Assembly: GCF_024181225.1 (NCBI RefSeq)
Contig: NZ_CP051198.1
Coordinates: forward strand, 186,001 to 250,000
Source: Treponema sp. OMZ 787
GTDB lineage: Bacteria > Spirochaetota > Spirochaetia > Treponematales > Treponemataceae
Direction of reading: 5' to 3'
Length of the DNA: 64,000 nt
This document shows, piece after piece, positions 33,577 to 41,921 of this stretch. The translations under genes were made by a program, and so were the position numbers. Below the pieces are notes generated by a model, which was not told where the DNA came from, searched no databases, and worked only from the letters and a program-made list of their open reading frames with translations. Each line of letters begins with the position of its first letter. Position 1 is the stretch's first letter.

Positions 33577-34591
33577 AGAGATAAAAAACGATAACGGTGA
33601 AATTCTAATTTATAATACGGAAGACGGCTTAACAAAAATAGATGTCCACTTTGTTGATGAAACGGTTTGGTTATCACAACAACAAATGGCTGATTTATTT
33701 CAAACATCAAGAACCAATGTGGTCGAGCATATTAAAAATATATACAAAGAAGAAGAATTGAATGAAGATTCAACCTGTCGGAAATTCCGACAGGTTCGTA
33801 CAGAAGGCAATCGCTCTGTTACAAGAGAAATACCGTTTTATAATCTGGATATGATAATTTCTCTCGGCTATAGGGTTAAATCAAGAATTGCCACCAATTT
33901 TAGAAAATGGGCAACTGAAAAACTAAAAGAATACATCGTTAAAGGCTTTGCCATGGACGATGACAGACTCAAAGACCTCGGCGGCGGCAATTATTTCAAA
34001 GAGCTTTTAGACAGAATCAGGGACATCCGTTCAAGCGAAAAGGTTTTTTACAGGCAGGTTTTGGATTTATTTGCCACCAGCGTGGACTATAATGCAAACA
34101 CCGAAGAGGCAAAATTGTTTTTTGCAACAGTACAAAACAAGATGCATTATGCAATACACAATCACACTGCACCCGAATTGATTTATGACCGTGTGGATAG
34201 CGAAAAAGAGTTTATGGGGCTTACCGTTTTTAGAGGAGAGCTTCCTACTTTAAAAGAAGCGAAAACTGCAAAGAACTATTTGACGGAAAAAGAGCTTAAA
34301 GGCTTAAACAATTTGGTATCGGGATATCTTGATTTTGCCGAAAGACAGGCAGAAAAAGAAATCCCTATGACAATGAAAGATTGGATGGCCCATGTAGATA
34401 AAATACTTAAAGCTGCAGGGGAAAATCTTTTAACCGACAGCGGAACAGTCTCTAGACCGCAGATGGAAAATAAAGTAGAAACCGAATATAAAAAATATTC
34501 GATGAAAACCCTAAGCCGGGCGGAAAAAGATTATCTGAATGAGCTGAAACGCCTCGAAAGTCTTGCCAAAAAAGGCGGTAAAGAAAAATGA
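33569..34591 (+). CDS. RhuM-family protein inside the type I RM operon
   Basis: This 340-residue protein has the RhuM (virulence-associated) pattern: [19 protein letters not shown] (a helix-turn-helix-like segment), [25 protein letters not shown], and a C-terminal helical region. RhuM proteins are frequent passengers in type I restriction operons and Salmonella islands; their biochemical role is unknown. It overlaps hsdM (8 bases) and hsdS (4 bases, ATGA), so it is translated in step with both and is unlikely to be a random insertion. A DNA-binding, regulatory or defence role is plausible. Confidence 0.85.
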   Translation: MNKEIKNDNGEILIYNTEDGLTKIDVHFVDETVWLSQQQMADLFQTSRTNVVEHIKNIYKEEELNEDSTCRKFRQVRTEGNRSVTREIPFYNLDMIISLGYRVKSRIATNFRKWATEKLKEYIVKGFAMDDDRLKDLGGGNYFKELLDRIRDIRSSEKVFYRQVLDLFATSVDYNANTEEAKLFFATVQNKMHYAIHNHTAPELIYDRVDSEKEFMGLTVFRGELPTLKEAKTAKNYLTEKELKGLNNLVSGYLDFAERQAEKEIPMTMKDWMAHVDKILKAAGENLLTDSGTVSRPQMENKVETEYKKYSMKTLSRAEKDYLNELKRLESLAKKGGKEK

Positions 34592-36492
34592 GTAAAATAG
34601 ATGAACTGATGAAAAATGAAACAGTGGAATGGAAGAGATTGGGGGACGTGTGTGAAATTATTAGGGGAGTTCGAGTAACAAAACAAGATTTGATTATAGA
34701 TGGGAAATATCCTGTAGTATCAGGAGGAACAGGTTACATGGGGTATATTAATCAATATAATCGAGAGGAAAATACCATCACAATAGCACAATATGGAACA
34801 GCGGGATATGTGAATTGGCAAATAGAAAAATTTTGGGCAAATGATGTTTGTTTTTCTGTTTATCCAACCGGACAAATTTTAAAAAGGTTCTTATATCATT
34901 TTTTATTAAATAAACAAGAATATTTATATTCAATATCTAATAAATCCGCAATTCCTTATAGTATTTCTAAAGATCAAATTATGAAAATCGAAATTCCCAT
35001 CCCCTCCTTAAAAACACAAGAAAAAATCGTAAAAATACTTGATAGTTTTACAAATTATGTAGCGGAATTACAAACCGAGTTACAGACTAGAACTAAACAA
35101 TATTCTTATTATCGAGATATGCTTTTAAGTGAAAGATATTTAAATAAGATTTCTAAAAAAATAGATAATGTAGAAAATAAAGGTTATAAACTAAGATTTA
35201 CTACACTGGGTGAAATCGGCACATTTACAAGAGGCAATGGTCTTCAAAAAAGCGATTTTATTCCTGAAGGAAAACCGGTCATTCACTATGGACAAATTTA
35301 CACTCAATTCGGATTTGCAACAGAAAAAACAGTTTCATTCGTGAGTGATGAAATTTTTTCAAAACTTAAAAAAGCACAGCCTAAAAATATCTTAATCGCT
35401 ACAACTTCAGAAAACATAGAAGATGTAGGTAAAAGTGTAGTTTGGCTTGGTGATAAAGAAATCGGATTTTCGGGAGATATGTATAGTTATACTACAAATG
35501 AAAATTCCAAATACATTGCTTATTATTTTCAAACAGTGGAATTCCAAAAACAAAAGGAGAAAAAAGTAACAGGCACAAAGTTAATACGTATTCATGGTGA
35601 TGATATGGAAAAATTTATAATACCCTTACCGCCTATTGAAATCCAAAACAAAGTCGTACAAATCCTAGACAAATTCCAAGCTCTAATTGAAGACACAAAA
35701 GGCTTATTACCGCAAGAAATTGAACAAAGGAAAAAACAATATGAGTATTATCGGGAGACCCTCTTAACATTTAATACAAATCCTCATAATGCGAGCGACG
35801 AGCGACGAGCGACGAGCGACGAGCGACTAATATCAGATGATTATTTTATTTTATTAAAAGAGGCAGCAGATATTGTGGATGTAAAACTTTTTGGTGTGGA
35901 GTGGAAAACACTTGGTGATATAGGAAATTTTGAAAACGGCACAGGAATGCCTAAAATTTTATTTGATGAAAAAGGAACTGTAGGAGCAATTCATTATGGA
36001 CATATCTATACAAAATATAATATGTTTGTAGATAATCCGATTGTAAAAATTACTAAACAAGCAGCTAAACCGCTTAAAAAAGTAAACAAAGGAGATTTGG
36101 TAATTGCAAAAACATCTGAAAATGTAGATGATGTAATGAAAACTATTGCCTATTTGGATGATAAAGAAGCTGTAACAGGCGGACATGCTGCAGTATTTAG
36201 GCATAAAGAAAATCCTAAATATTTATCATATGTTTTTAATGGAGCAGAGTATATGATAAAACAAAAGAATAAATTGGCAAAGGGGGTTAAAGTGATAGAG
36301 CTGTCAATCACAGATATGAAAAAAATAAAAATTCCTCTTCCTTCTCTCGCTGTTCAAGAATACATCGTATCCATCCTTGATAAATTCGATACATTGATAC
36401 ATAATATTTCAGAAGGGCTGCCTAAAGAAATTGAATTACGGCAAAAACAATATGAATATTATCGGGAGAAATTATTAAATTTTCAAAGGTAA
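34588..36492 (+). CDS. hsdS: Type I RM specificity subunit HsdS with three target-recognition domains
   Basis: HsdS sets the DNA target of the complex. Canonical HsdS has about 400-450 residues and two target-recognition domains (TRDs); this one has 634 residues and three TRD-plus-helix modules. TRD1 spans about 11-140 and its helical spacer ends QYSYYRDMLL (171-180). TRD2 is about 205-350, spacer ending QYEYYRETLL (384-393). TRD3 is about 438-585, spacer ending with the same QYEYYRE motif. TRD2 and TRD3 are relatives (HYGQIYT/HYGHIYT, TTSENIEDV/KTSENVDDV); TRD1 is a different type. Residues 402-413 are encoded by a 5x7-bp repeat, and any other copy number that is not 3n+2 ends the protein at once after module 2, giving an ordinary two-TRD HsdS of 411 or 419 residues. 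Confidence 0.9.
   Translation: MSKIDELMKNETVEWKRLGDVCEIIRGVRVTKQDLIIDGKYPVVSGGTGYMGYINQYNREENTITIAQYGTAGYVNWQIEKFWANDVCFSVYPTGQILKRFLYHFLLNKQEYLYSISNKSAIPYSISKDQIMKIEIPIPSLKTQEKIVKILDSFTNYVAELQTELQTRTKQYSYYRDMLLSERYLNKISKKIDNVENKGYKLRFTTLGEIGTFTRGNGLQKSDFIPEGKPVIHYGQIYTQFGFATEKTVSFVSDEIFSKLKKAQPKNILIATTSENIEDVGKSVVWLGDKEIGFSGDMYSYTTNENSKYIAYYFQTVEFQKQKEKKVTGTKLIRIHGDDMEKFIIPLPPIEIQNKVVQILDKFQALIEDTKGLLPQEIEQRKKQYEYYRETLLTFNTNPHNASDERRATSDERLISDDYFILLKEAADIVDVKLFGVEWKTLGDIGNFENGTGMPKILFDEKGTVGAIHYGHIYTKYNMFVDNPIVKITKQAAKPLKKVNKGDLVIAKTSENVDDVMKTIAYLDDKEAVTGGHAAVFRHKENPKYLSYVFNGAEYMIKQKNKLAKGVKVIELSITDMKKIKIPLPSLAVQEYIVSILDKFDTLIHNISEGLPKEIELRQKQYEYYREKLLNFQR
35732..36469 (+). repeat. Direct repeats bracketing the third HsdS module
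   Basis: A 27-base block at 35732-35758 recurs at 36443-36469 with one mismatch (both contain CAATATGA and TATTATCGGGAGA). The offset is 711 bases, exactly 237 codons, so recombination between the copies would delete or duplicate TRD3 in frame. The blocks encode the conserved QYEYYRE helix end of modules 2 and 3. Confidence 0.75.
35793..35827 (+). repeat. Five copies of GAGCGAC: phase-variation repeat in hsdS
   Basis: Five perfect head-to-tail copies of the heptamer occupy 35793-35827 in the linker between HsdS modules 2 and 3. With five copies the frame continues into TRD3. With four copies the base triplet directly after the tract becomes TAA; with six it reads ACT AAT ATC AGA TGA. Seven is not a multiple of three, so single-unit slippage always switches the frame. 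Confidence 0.9.
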
Positions 36493-36512
36493 ATTAACAA
36501 GGAGAATCTTAA

Positions 36513-39500
36513 ATGCAAGAAAATATAAAATACGGTACCTCTACCATAGCCGAAATGACCAGCGGAATTATCCTGGCACACTTTGAAAAAGAATCATACG
36601 CAGGAGAAACATCATATCAAAGCGAGGCAGAACTTGAACAAACCATGATTGATAATTTAGTTTCTCAAGGCTATGAAAGACTTACAATAAGATCAAATGA
36701 AGACTTATATGCAAATTTAGAGATTCAAATTGAAAAATTAAACGGGCTTACATTTTCATCGGAAGAATGGAATCGTTTTTTGCAGGAATATTTGGATGCT
36801 CCAAATGACGGTATGGCCGAAAAAACGCGCAAAGTTCAAGAAAATCATGTCCATGATTTTATCTTTGGTGACGGTCATTTAAAAAATATAAAAATCATCG
36901 ACAAAAAAAATATTCATAATAATTTTTTGCAAGTAACAAATCAGGTTATTGGAGAAGGAACTAAACGCAACCGCTACGATGTAACGATATTGGTAAACGG
37001 CTTACCGCTGGTACATATCGAATTGAAAAAACGCGGAGTAAACCTCCATGAAGCCTTTAATCAAATTCATCGATACAGTAAAGAAAGTTTTAACAGCGAT
37101 AATTCCCTATATAAATATGTACAAATTTTTGTTATTTCAAACGGAACATATACCCGATATTTTGCAAACACCACCGCACAAAATAAAAATAATTATGAAT
37201 TTACCTGCGAATGGGCGGATGCAAAAAACAGGGTTATTAGGGATTTGGAAGATTTTACAAAAACTTTTTTTGAAAAACGAGTTCTGCTTGAAGTCCTTAC
37301 AAAATATTGCGTCTTTGATGTTAATAACACCCTGCTCATTATGCGGCCCTATCAAATTGCAGCCGCCGAAAGGATTTTATGGAAGATAAAATCAAGTTAT
37401 GAAGCAAAAAAAGCAGGAAAACAAGGAGCCGGCGGTTTTATTTGGCATACAACAGGCTCAGGTAAAACGCTCACCTCTTTTAAAGCCGCACGGCTTGCAA
37501 CGGAACTGGATTTTATCGGTAAGGTATTTTTTGTAGTAGACAGAAAAGATTTGGACTACCAAACCATGAAGGAGTATCAAAGATTTCAACCCGACAGTGT
37601 AAACGGAAGCAAGGACACCAAAAAACTCAAAGAGTCAATCGAAAAAGACGACAATAGAATCGTAGTTACTACAATCCAAAAATTGAATGAGTTTGTCAAA
37701 AAAAATCCTTCACACGCAATTTATGATAAACATTGTGTACTTATATTTGATGAATGTCACCGCTCTCAATTTGGGGAAGCACAAAAAAATATAAGAAAAT
37801 CTTTTAAAAAGCATTATCAATTCGGTTTTACCGGAACTCCTATCTTCCCCGAAAATTCGTTTGGAGGCGACACCACATCGGGAATATTCGGTGCACAGCT
37901 TCACAGTTATGTTATTACGGATGCAATTCGTGACGGAAAGGTTTTAAAATTTAAAGTCGACTATAATAACATTACACCGAAATTTAAAACAGCCGAAAAA
38001 GAAGAAGATGAAAAAAAATTATCTGCGTTGGAAAAAAAGATGCTGCTTCATCCGGAACGCATTTCCGAAATAACAAAACATATTTTAAAAGTATTCGATA
38101 CCAAGACGCATCGAAATGAATATTATGATTTAAAGCACAGAAGATTAAACGGTTTTAACGCAATGTTTGCGGTACAAAGCATTGAAGCCGCCAAATTATA
38201 TTATGAAGAATTTCAAAAGCAGCAGGAAAATGTAAGTGAAGAAAAAAAATTAAAAATTGCAACTATTTATAGCTTTACAGCTAATGAAGAACAAGCGGCT
38301 ATCGGTGAAATATCCGAAGAAAATTTTGATGTATCCGCTATGGATTCTACTTCAAAAGAATTTTTAGATAAGGTTATTTCAGACTATAATAGATATTTCA
38401 AAACGAACTTTTCAACAAACGGCTATGAATTTCAAAACTATTATAAAGATTTATCTCTCAAAGTAAAAGATAAGGAAGTCGATTTACTGATTGTCGTCGG
38501 AATGTTTTTAACCGGCTTCGATGCCCCGACATTAAATACCTTATTCGTAGATAAAAATCTTAAATTCCATGGTCTTATTCAGGCTTTTTCAAGAACAAAC
38601 CGCATACTCAATAAGGTAAAAACCTTCGGTAATATTGTCTGCTTTAGAGACTTGGAAAAAGCAACTCAAGATGCCATCAAAACTTTCGGCGATGAAAACA
38701 GTGTAAATATTATTTTGGAAAAAAGCTATGACGAATATATCCACGGTTTTACAGACGAAGAGACCGGCACAGTCATAAAAGGTTATATAGAGATATGCAA
38801 TGAAATTATAACCGAATTTCCCGATCCTGCTGAAATTGTGCGGGAATCCGATAAAAAAGAATTTGTGAGACTTTTCGGAGAATTATTGCAGGCCGAAAAT
38901 ATCCTCAGAAACTTTGACGAGTTTGAAAACTTTGAAAAAATCATCTCTGAAAGACAAATGCAGGATATGAAGAGCGTCTATGTTGACATACGGGAAGAAA
39001 TGCTCAATTCACAACGCTACGGTAAAACTGATGGTGAATACATTGATTTTTCAGATATCGAATTTCAAATTGATTTACTTAAAACCGATGAAATAAATTT
39101 AGATTATATCTTAGCTTTGATTTTTGAAAAATCTAAAGGAAATGATGACATTGAAAATTTAAAATCTGAAGTACGCAGAGTTATAAGATCAAGTCTTGGC
39201 ACCAGGGCAAAAGAAGAATTGATTATAAAATTTATAAATAAAACTAAATTATCAGAATTAAAAACCGCCGATGACATCCTTGAAAACTTTTACAGTTTTG
39301 CAAAAAAAGAAAAAGAAAATAAAATTAAAACTTTGCTTGAAGAAGAAAACCTAAAAGAAGAGTCAAAGCGTTTTATAGAAAAAGCTATCGGCAGAGGCTA
39401 TGTAGAATATGCCGGAGACGAATTGGACAGCATCATACCGCCTACAACCCGCCGTCATGGAGCCCGCGAAAAGAAAAAAGAAACTGTTCTGAATAAAATA

Positions 39501-39533
39501 AGAAACATTGTCGAAATCTTTGTAGGGATTTAG
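36513..39533 (+). CDS. hsdR: Type I restriction subunit HsdR (translocase/endonuclease)
   Basis: This motor and nuclease of the restriction complex has 1006 residues. The N-terminal PD-(D/E)XK nuclease has Asp156 and Glu170-Leu-Lys172 (RYDVTIL...VHIELKKRG). The SF2 helicase core has HTTGSGKT (312-319), the Walker B DECHRSQFG, FGFTGTPIF and the late motifs LIVVGMFLTGFDAP and QAFSRTNRI. The C-terminal helical domain binds HsdS/HsdM. No frameshift or missing key residue is seen, so restriction should be functional. The ribosome binding site AAGGAG lies 9 bases upstream, 20 bases after hsdS. Confidence 0.93.
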   Translation: MQENIKYGTSTIAEMTSGIILAHFEKESYAGETSYQSEAELEQTMIDNLVSQGYERLTIRSNEDLYANLEIQIEKLNGLTFSSEEWNRFLQEYLDAPNDGMAEKTRKVQENHVHDFIFGDGHLKNIKIIDKKNIHNNFLQVTNQVIGEGTKRNRYDVTILVNGLPLVHIELKKRGVNLHEAFNQIHRYSKESFNSDNSLYKYVQIFVISNGTYTRYFANTTAQNKNNYEFTCEWADAKNRVIRDLEDFTKTFFEKRVLLEVLTKYCVFDVNNTLLIMRPYQIAAAERILWKIKSSYEAKKAGKQGAGGFIWHTTGSGKTLTSFKAARLATELDFIGKVFFVVDRKDLDYQTMKEYQRFQPDSVNGSKDTKKLKESIEKDDNRIVVTTIQKLNEFVKKNPSHAIYDKHCVLIFDECHRSQFGEAQKNIRKSFKKHYQFGFTGTPIFPENSFGGDTTSGIFGAQLHSYVITDAIRDGKVLKFKVDYNNITPKFKTAEKEEDEKKLSALEKKMLLHPERISEITKHILKVFDTKTHRNEYYDLKHRRLNGFNAMFAVQSIEAAKLYYEEFQKQQENVSEEKKLKIATIYSFTANEEQAAIGEISEENFDVSAMDSTSKEFLDKVISDYNRYFKTNFSTNGYEFQNYYKDLSLKVKDKEVDLLIVVGMFLTGFDAPTLNTLFVDKNLKFHGLIQAFSRTNRILNKVKTFGNIVCFRDLEKATQDAIKTFGDENSVNIILEKSYDEYIHGFTDEETGTVIKGYIEICNEIITEFPDPAEIVRESDKKEFVRLFGELLQAENILRNFDEFENFEKIISERQMQDMKSVYVDIREEMLNSQRYGKTDGEYIDFSDIEFQIDLLKTDEINLDYILALIFEKSKGNDDIENLKSEVRRVIRSSLGTRAKEELIIKFINKTKLSELKTADDILENFYSFAKKEKENKIKTLLEEENLKEESKRFIEKAIGRGYVEYAGDELDSIIPPTTRRHGAREKKKETVLNKIRNIVEIFVGI

Positions 39534-39620
39534 AATCTAAATTGGATAGTGTTATTTGAGTATTAAAACACCTTTTACCGGATTGCAAAATTCTATATAC
39601 TTATTATACAATATCTATAA

Positions 39621-39770
39621 CAAAGAAGAGATAGAAATCGATATTTTAAATGCAAGGGCTTCGATACCTACGGCTTATTTAAATTTTTCGGCGGATTGGC
39701 AAAGGGTCATCCTGATACTCAGGACATCGAAAATGCTGTTGCATTCATAAAAAATATTGGAATAAATTAA
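39621..39770 (+). pseudogene. C-terminal flavodoxin-like fragment
   Basis: A 49-codon frame opens right after an in-frame TAA and reads FKCKGFDTYGLFKFFGGLAKG, then HPDTQDIENAVAF, ending in TAA at 39770. This resembles the end of a flavodoxin-family protein (FxCKGFDT...KGHPD...D...A). The N-terminal flavin-binding part is absent. It lies right after hsdR, as expected if the restriction operon arrived by an event that destroyed a flavodoxin gene. A 64-aa frame in another phase over the same bases is not supported. Confidence 0.5.
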
Positions 39771-39784
39771 ACTAGGAGAATTGT

Positions 39785-40384
39785 ATGAAACTATTTTTAT
39801 GTTCTCACTTTGCTAAGGTTGGAATATTATTAAAAGATCAAGTTGAAGGTAAGACCTTAGTTTTTATACCGACAGCATCAATAAATGAAGGATATAAGGG
39901 ATATGTAGGGTCCGCTTTAAAATTATGGAAAAAATTAAATACAAATATTATAGAAATTGAAATCTCAACTGCAAATATGAATGACATTCATAAGGCTTTT
40001 GAAAAAGCAGACATTATCTATTTTACAGGAGGAAATTCTTTTTTTCTGATAGATAGCATAAAAAAAAAGGGAGTGGATAAACTGATTAAAAAGCATTTAG
40101 AAAATAATAAATTATATGTAGGAGAATCCGGAGGTGCGATTATTTGTGCTCCGGAACTTACATATATAAAAAAAATGGATGAGGTACCGGATAATTTTTC
40201 TCAAAAAGATTATTCGGGTTTGAATCTAATAGATTTCTATGTACTGCCTCATTATCTATGTGCTCCTTTTAAAAAATGCTCTCAAGAGATTCTCGCATCA
40301 AATCCCGATTTGAATATTTGTGCTATCAATAACTCACAAGCCATACTAATTAACAATGGAGATAAAATAGAGTTAAATGTATAA
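39785..40384 (+). CDS. Peptidase S51 family (dipeptidase E-like)
   Basis: This 199-residue cytoplasmic serine peptidase-like protein has a class I glutamine-amidotransferase-like fold. The IIYFTGGNSFFL block (78-88) and VGESGGAII (112-120) place the nucleophile at Ser115 in the G-x-S-x-G elbow. PepE enzymes cleave Asp-X dipeptides, while close relatives act on other substrates. The length (about 200-230 usual) fits. It starts 14 bases after the flavodoxin fragment with AGGAG upstream. Confidence 0.75.
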   Translation: MKLFLCSHFAKVGILLKDQVEGKTLVFIPTASINEGYKGYVGSALKLWKKLNTNIIEIEISTANMNDIHKAFEKADIIYFTGGNSFFLIDSIKKKGVDKLIKKHLENNKLYVGESGGAIICAPELTYIKKMDEVPDNFSQKDYSGLNLIDFYVLPHYLCAPFKKCSQEILASNPDLNICAINNSQAILINNGDKIELNV

Positions 40385-40494
40385 TAGTTTTATACTATCC
40401 TCCAATTGCGGAACCTAGATTTTATCAAACAGTTGATTTTTTCTATAAAAGCAATATTTCATGTGTTTTAATGTAATTTTTTATAAATTTATCC

Positions 40495-40523
40495 TTGATA
40501 AATACATGAATATTTGATATAAT
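40495..40523 (+). promoter_or_regulatory. Promoter of the second DUF4143 ATPase
   Basis: TTGATA (40495-40500), 17 bases, TATAAT (40518-40523); ATG at 40552. Confidence 0.6.
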
Positions 40524-40551
40524 TTTACTATAAACTATAGGAAAATAGACT

Positions 40552-41847
40552 ATGTACAGAAAAATCAGTAAAGATTTGGAAAAATGGAAGAACGGCAAGT
40601 ATAGAAAACCTCTAATATTGCAAGGAGCAAGACAGGTAGGCAAAACCTATTCCATCTTAGAATTCGGCAGAGAAAATTATGAAAATGTAGCCTATTTCAA
40701 TTTTGAGATGAATCCCAAATTAAATGAAACCTTTAAAGAAAATTTAAAACCCGATTACTTACTCCCGATACTTTCTCACATTTCCGGAAAGTCCATTGTA
40801 AAAGAAAAAACCTTAATTGTATTTGATGAAATTCAGCTTTGTGAAGAGGCTCTGACAGCATTAAAATACTTTTATGAAGAAGCACCTGAGTATCATATTC
40901 TGGTTGCCGGAAGTCTTCTCGGCGTTGCCGTAAGCAGAAAAAAATTTTCTTTTCCGGTTGGAAAGGTTGATATGAAAACACTCCATCCTATGGATATGGA
41001 AGAATTCCTACTTGCTATGGGAGAAGAAGTTCTTGTACAAGAAATAAAAAAAAGCTTTGATACAAACACCCCCCTCCCTTCGGCCTTGCACGATAAGGCA
41101 ATGGAGCTCTATAGAAAATACCTCATTGTGGGAGGAATGCCCGAATGTGTAAAACTCTTTATTGAAACAGAGGATTATATCCTTGTTCGGCATACTCAGG
41201 ACTCTATACTGGCAAGTTATCTAAATGATATGAGTAAGTATAATAATTTAAACGAAATAAAAAAAACCAGATTAACCTACGACAATATAACCGTTCAATT
41301 ATCAAAAAAGAATACACGCTTTCAATATAAGATGATAAAAAAAGGAGGGCGGGCGGCCGAATTTGAAAATGCAATCGAATGGCTGTCTCTGTCAGGAATT
41401 GTATCCCTTGTTTATAAGGTAAGCCAAATAAAAAAGCCGCTTGAAAACTATCGTGATATAGACTCTTTTAAAGTTTATGTATCCGACTTAGGGCTGCTTT
41501 TTGCAAAAAAAGACTTATCGGCAAACGATGTACTTTATATGAACGATGAACTAAATGATTTTAAGGGCGGCATGACGGAAAATTATGTGCAGGTTCAGCT
41601 TTCTATAAACGGCCATCGGACTTATTATTGGGAATCCGAAAGAGAAGCGGAAATAGATTTTATAATAAAACGGAAAGATAAGATTATTCCTATCGAGGTA
41701 AAATCGGCAGACAATACCAGAGCCAAGAGTCTAAAGGTATATATGGACACATACAACCCCGAATATGCCATAAAACTTTCTTCAAAAAATTTCGGTTTTG
41801 AAAATAAAAAAAAGATTGTTCCTCTGTATGCCGCCTTTTGTATTTGA
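40552..41847 (+). CDS. DUF4143 family AAA ATPase, second copy
   Basis: This 431-residue protein has Walker A QGARQVGKT near 21-29, Walker B LIVFDEIQLCE, and a C-terminal nuclease-like AEIDFIIKRKDKIIPIEVKSA. It shares architecture, not close sequence, with the protein at 27.6 kb. Both flank the diguanylate cyclase/restriction block, and each has its own promoter. The function of the family is unresolved; proposals range from defence to control of other mobile functions. Confidence 0.85.
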   Translation: MYRKISKDLEKWKNGKYRKPLILQGARQVGKTYSILEFGRENYENVAYFNFEMNPKLNETFKENLKPDYLLPILSHISGKSIVKEKTLIVFDEIQLCEEALTALKYFYEEAPEYHILVAGSLLGVAVSRKKFSFPVGKVDMKTLHPMDMEEFLLAMGEEVLVQEIKKSFDTNTPLPSALHDKAMELYRKYLIVGGMPECVKLFIETEDYILVRHTQDSILASYLNDMSKYNNLNEIKKTRLTYDNITVQLSKKNTRFQYKMIKKGGRAAEFENAIEWLSLSGIVSLVYKVSQIKKPLENYRDIDSFKVYVSDLGLLFAKKDLSANDVLYMNDELNDFKGGMTENYVQVQLSINGHRTYYWESEREAEIDFIIKRKDKIIPIEVKSADNTRAKSLKVYMDTYNPEYAIKLSSKNFGFENKKKIVPLYAAFCI

Positions 41848-41871
41848 TTTTTTCTATAAAAATGATATAAT
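41844..41871 (+). promoter_or_regulatory. Promoter of the old-yellow-enzyme gene
   Basis: TTGATT (41844-41849, overlapping the preceding stop codon), 16 bases, TATAAT (41866-41871). Confidence 0.55.
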
Positions 41872-41921
41872 GCGGAAAATGTTTAGCTTAAAAAACTTTA
41901 CTTTATTTTAAGGAGAAAAAT

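Noticed and set aside
39556-39750. 64-codon plus-strand frame after hsdR
   Set aside because: It overlaps the flavodoxin-like tail in another phase, has no ribosome binding site, and the flavodoxin reading is more protein-like.
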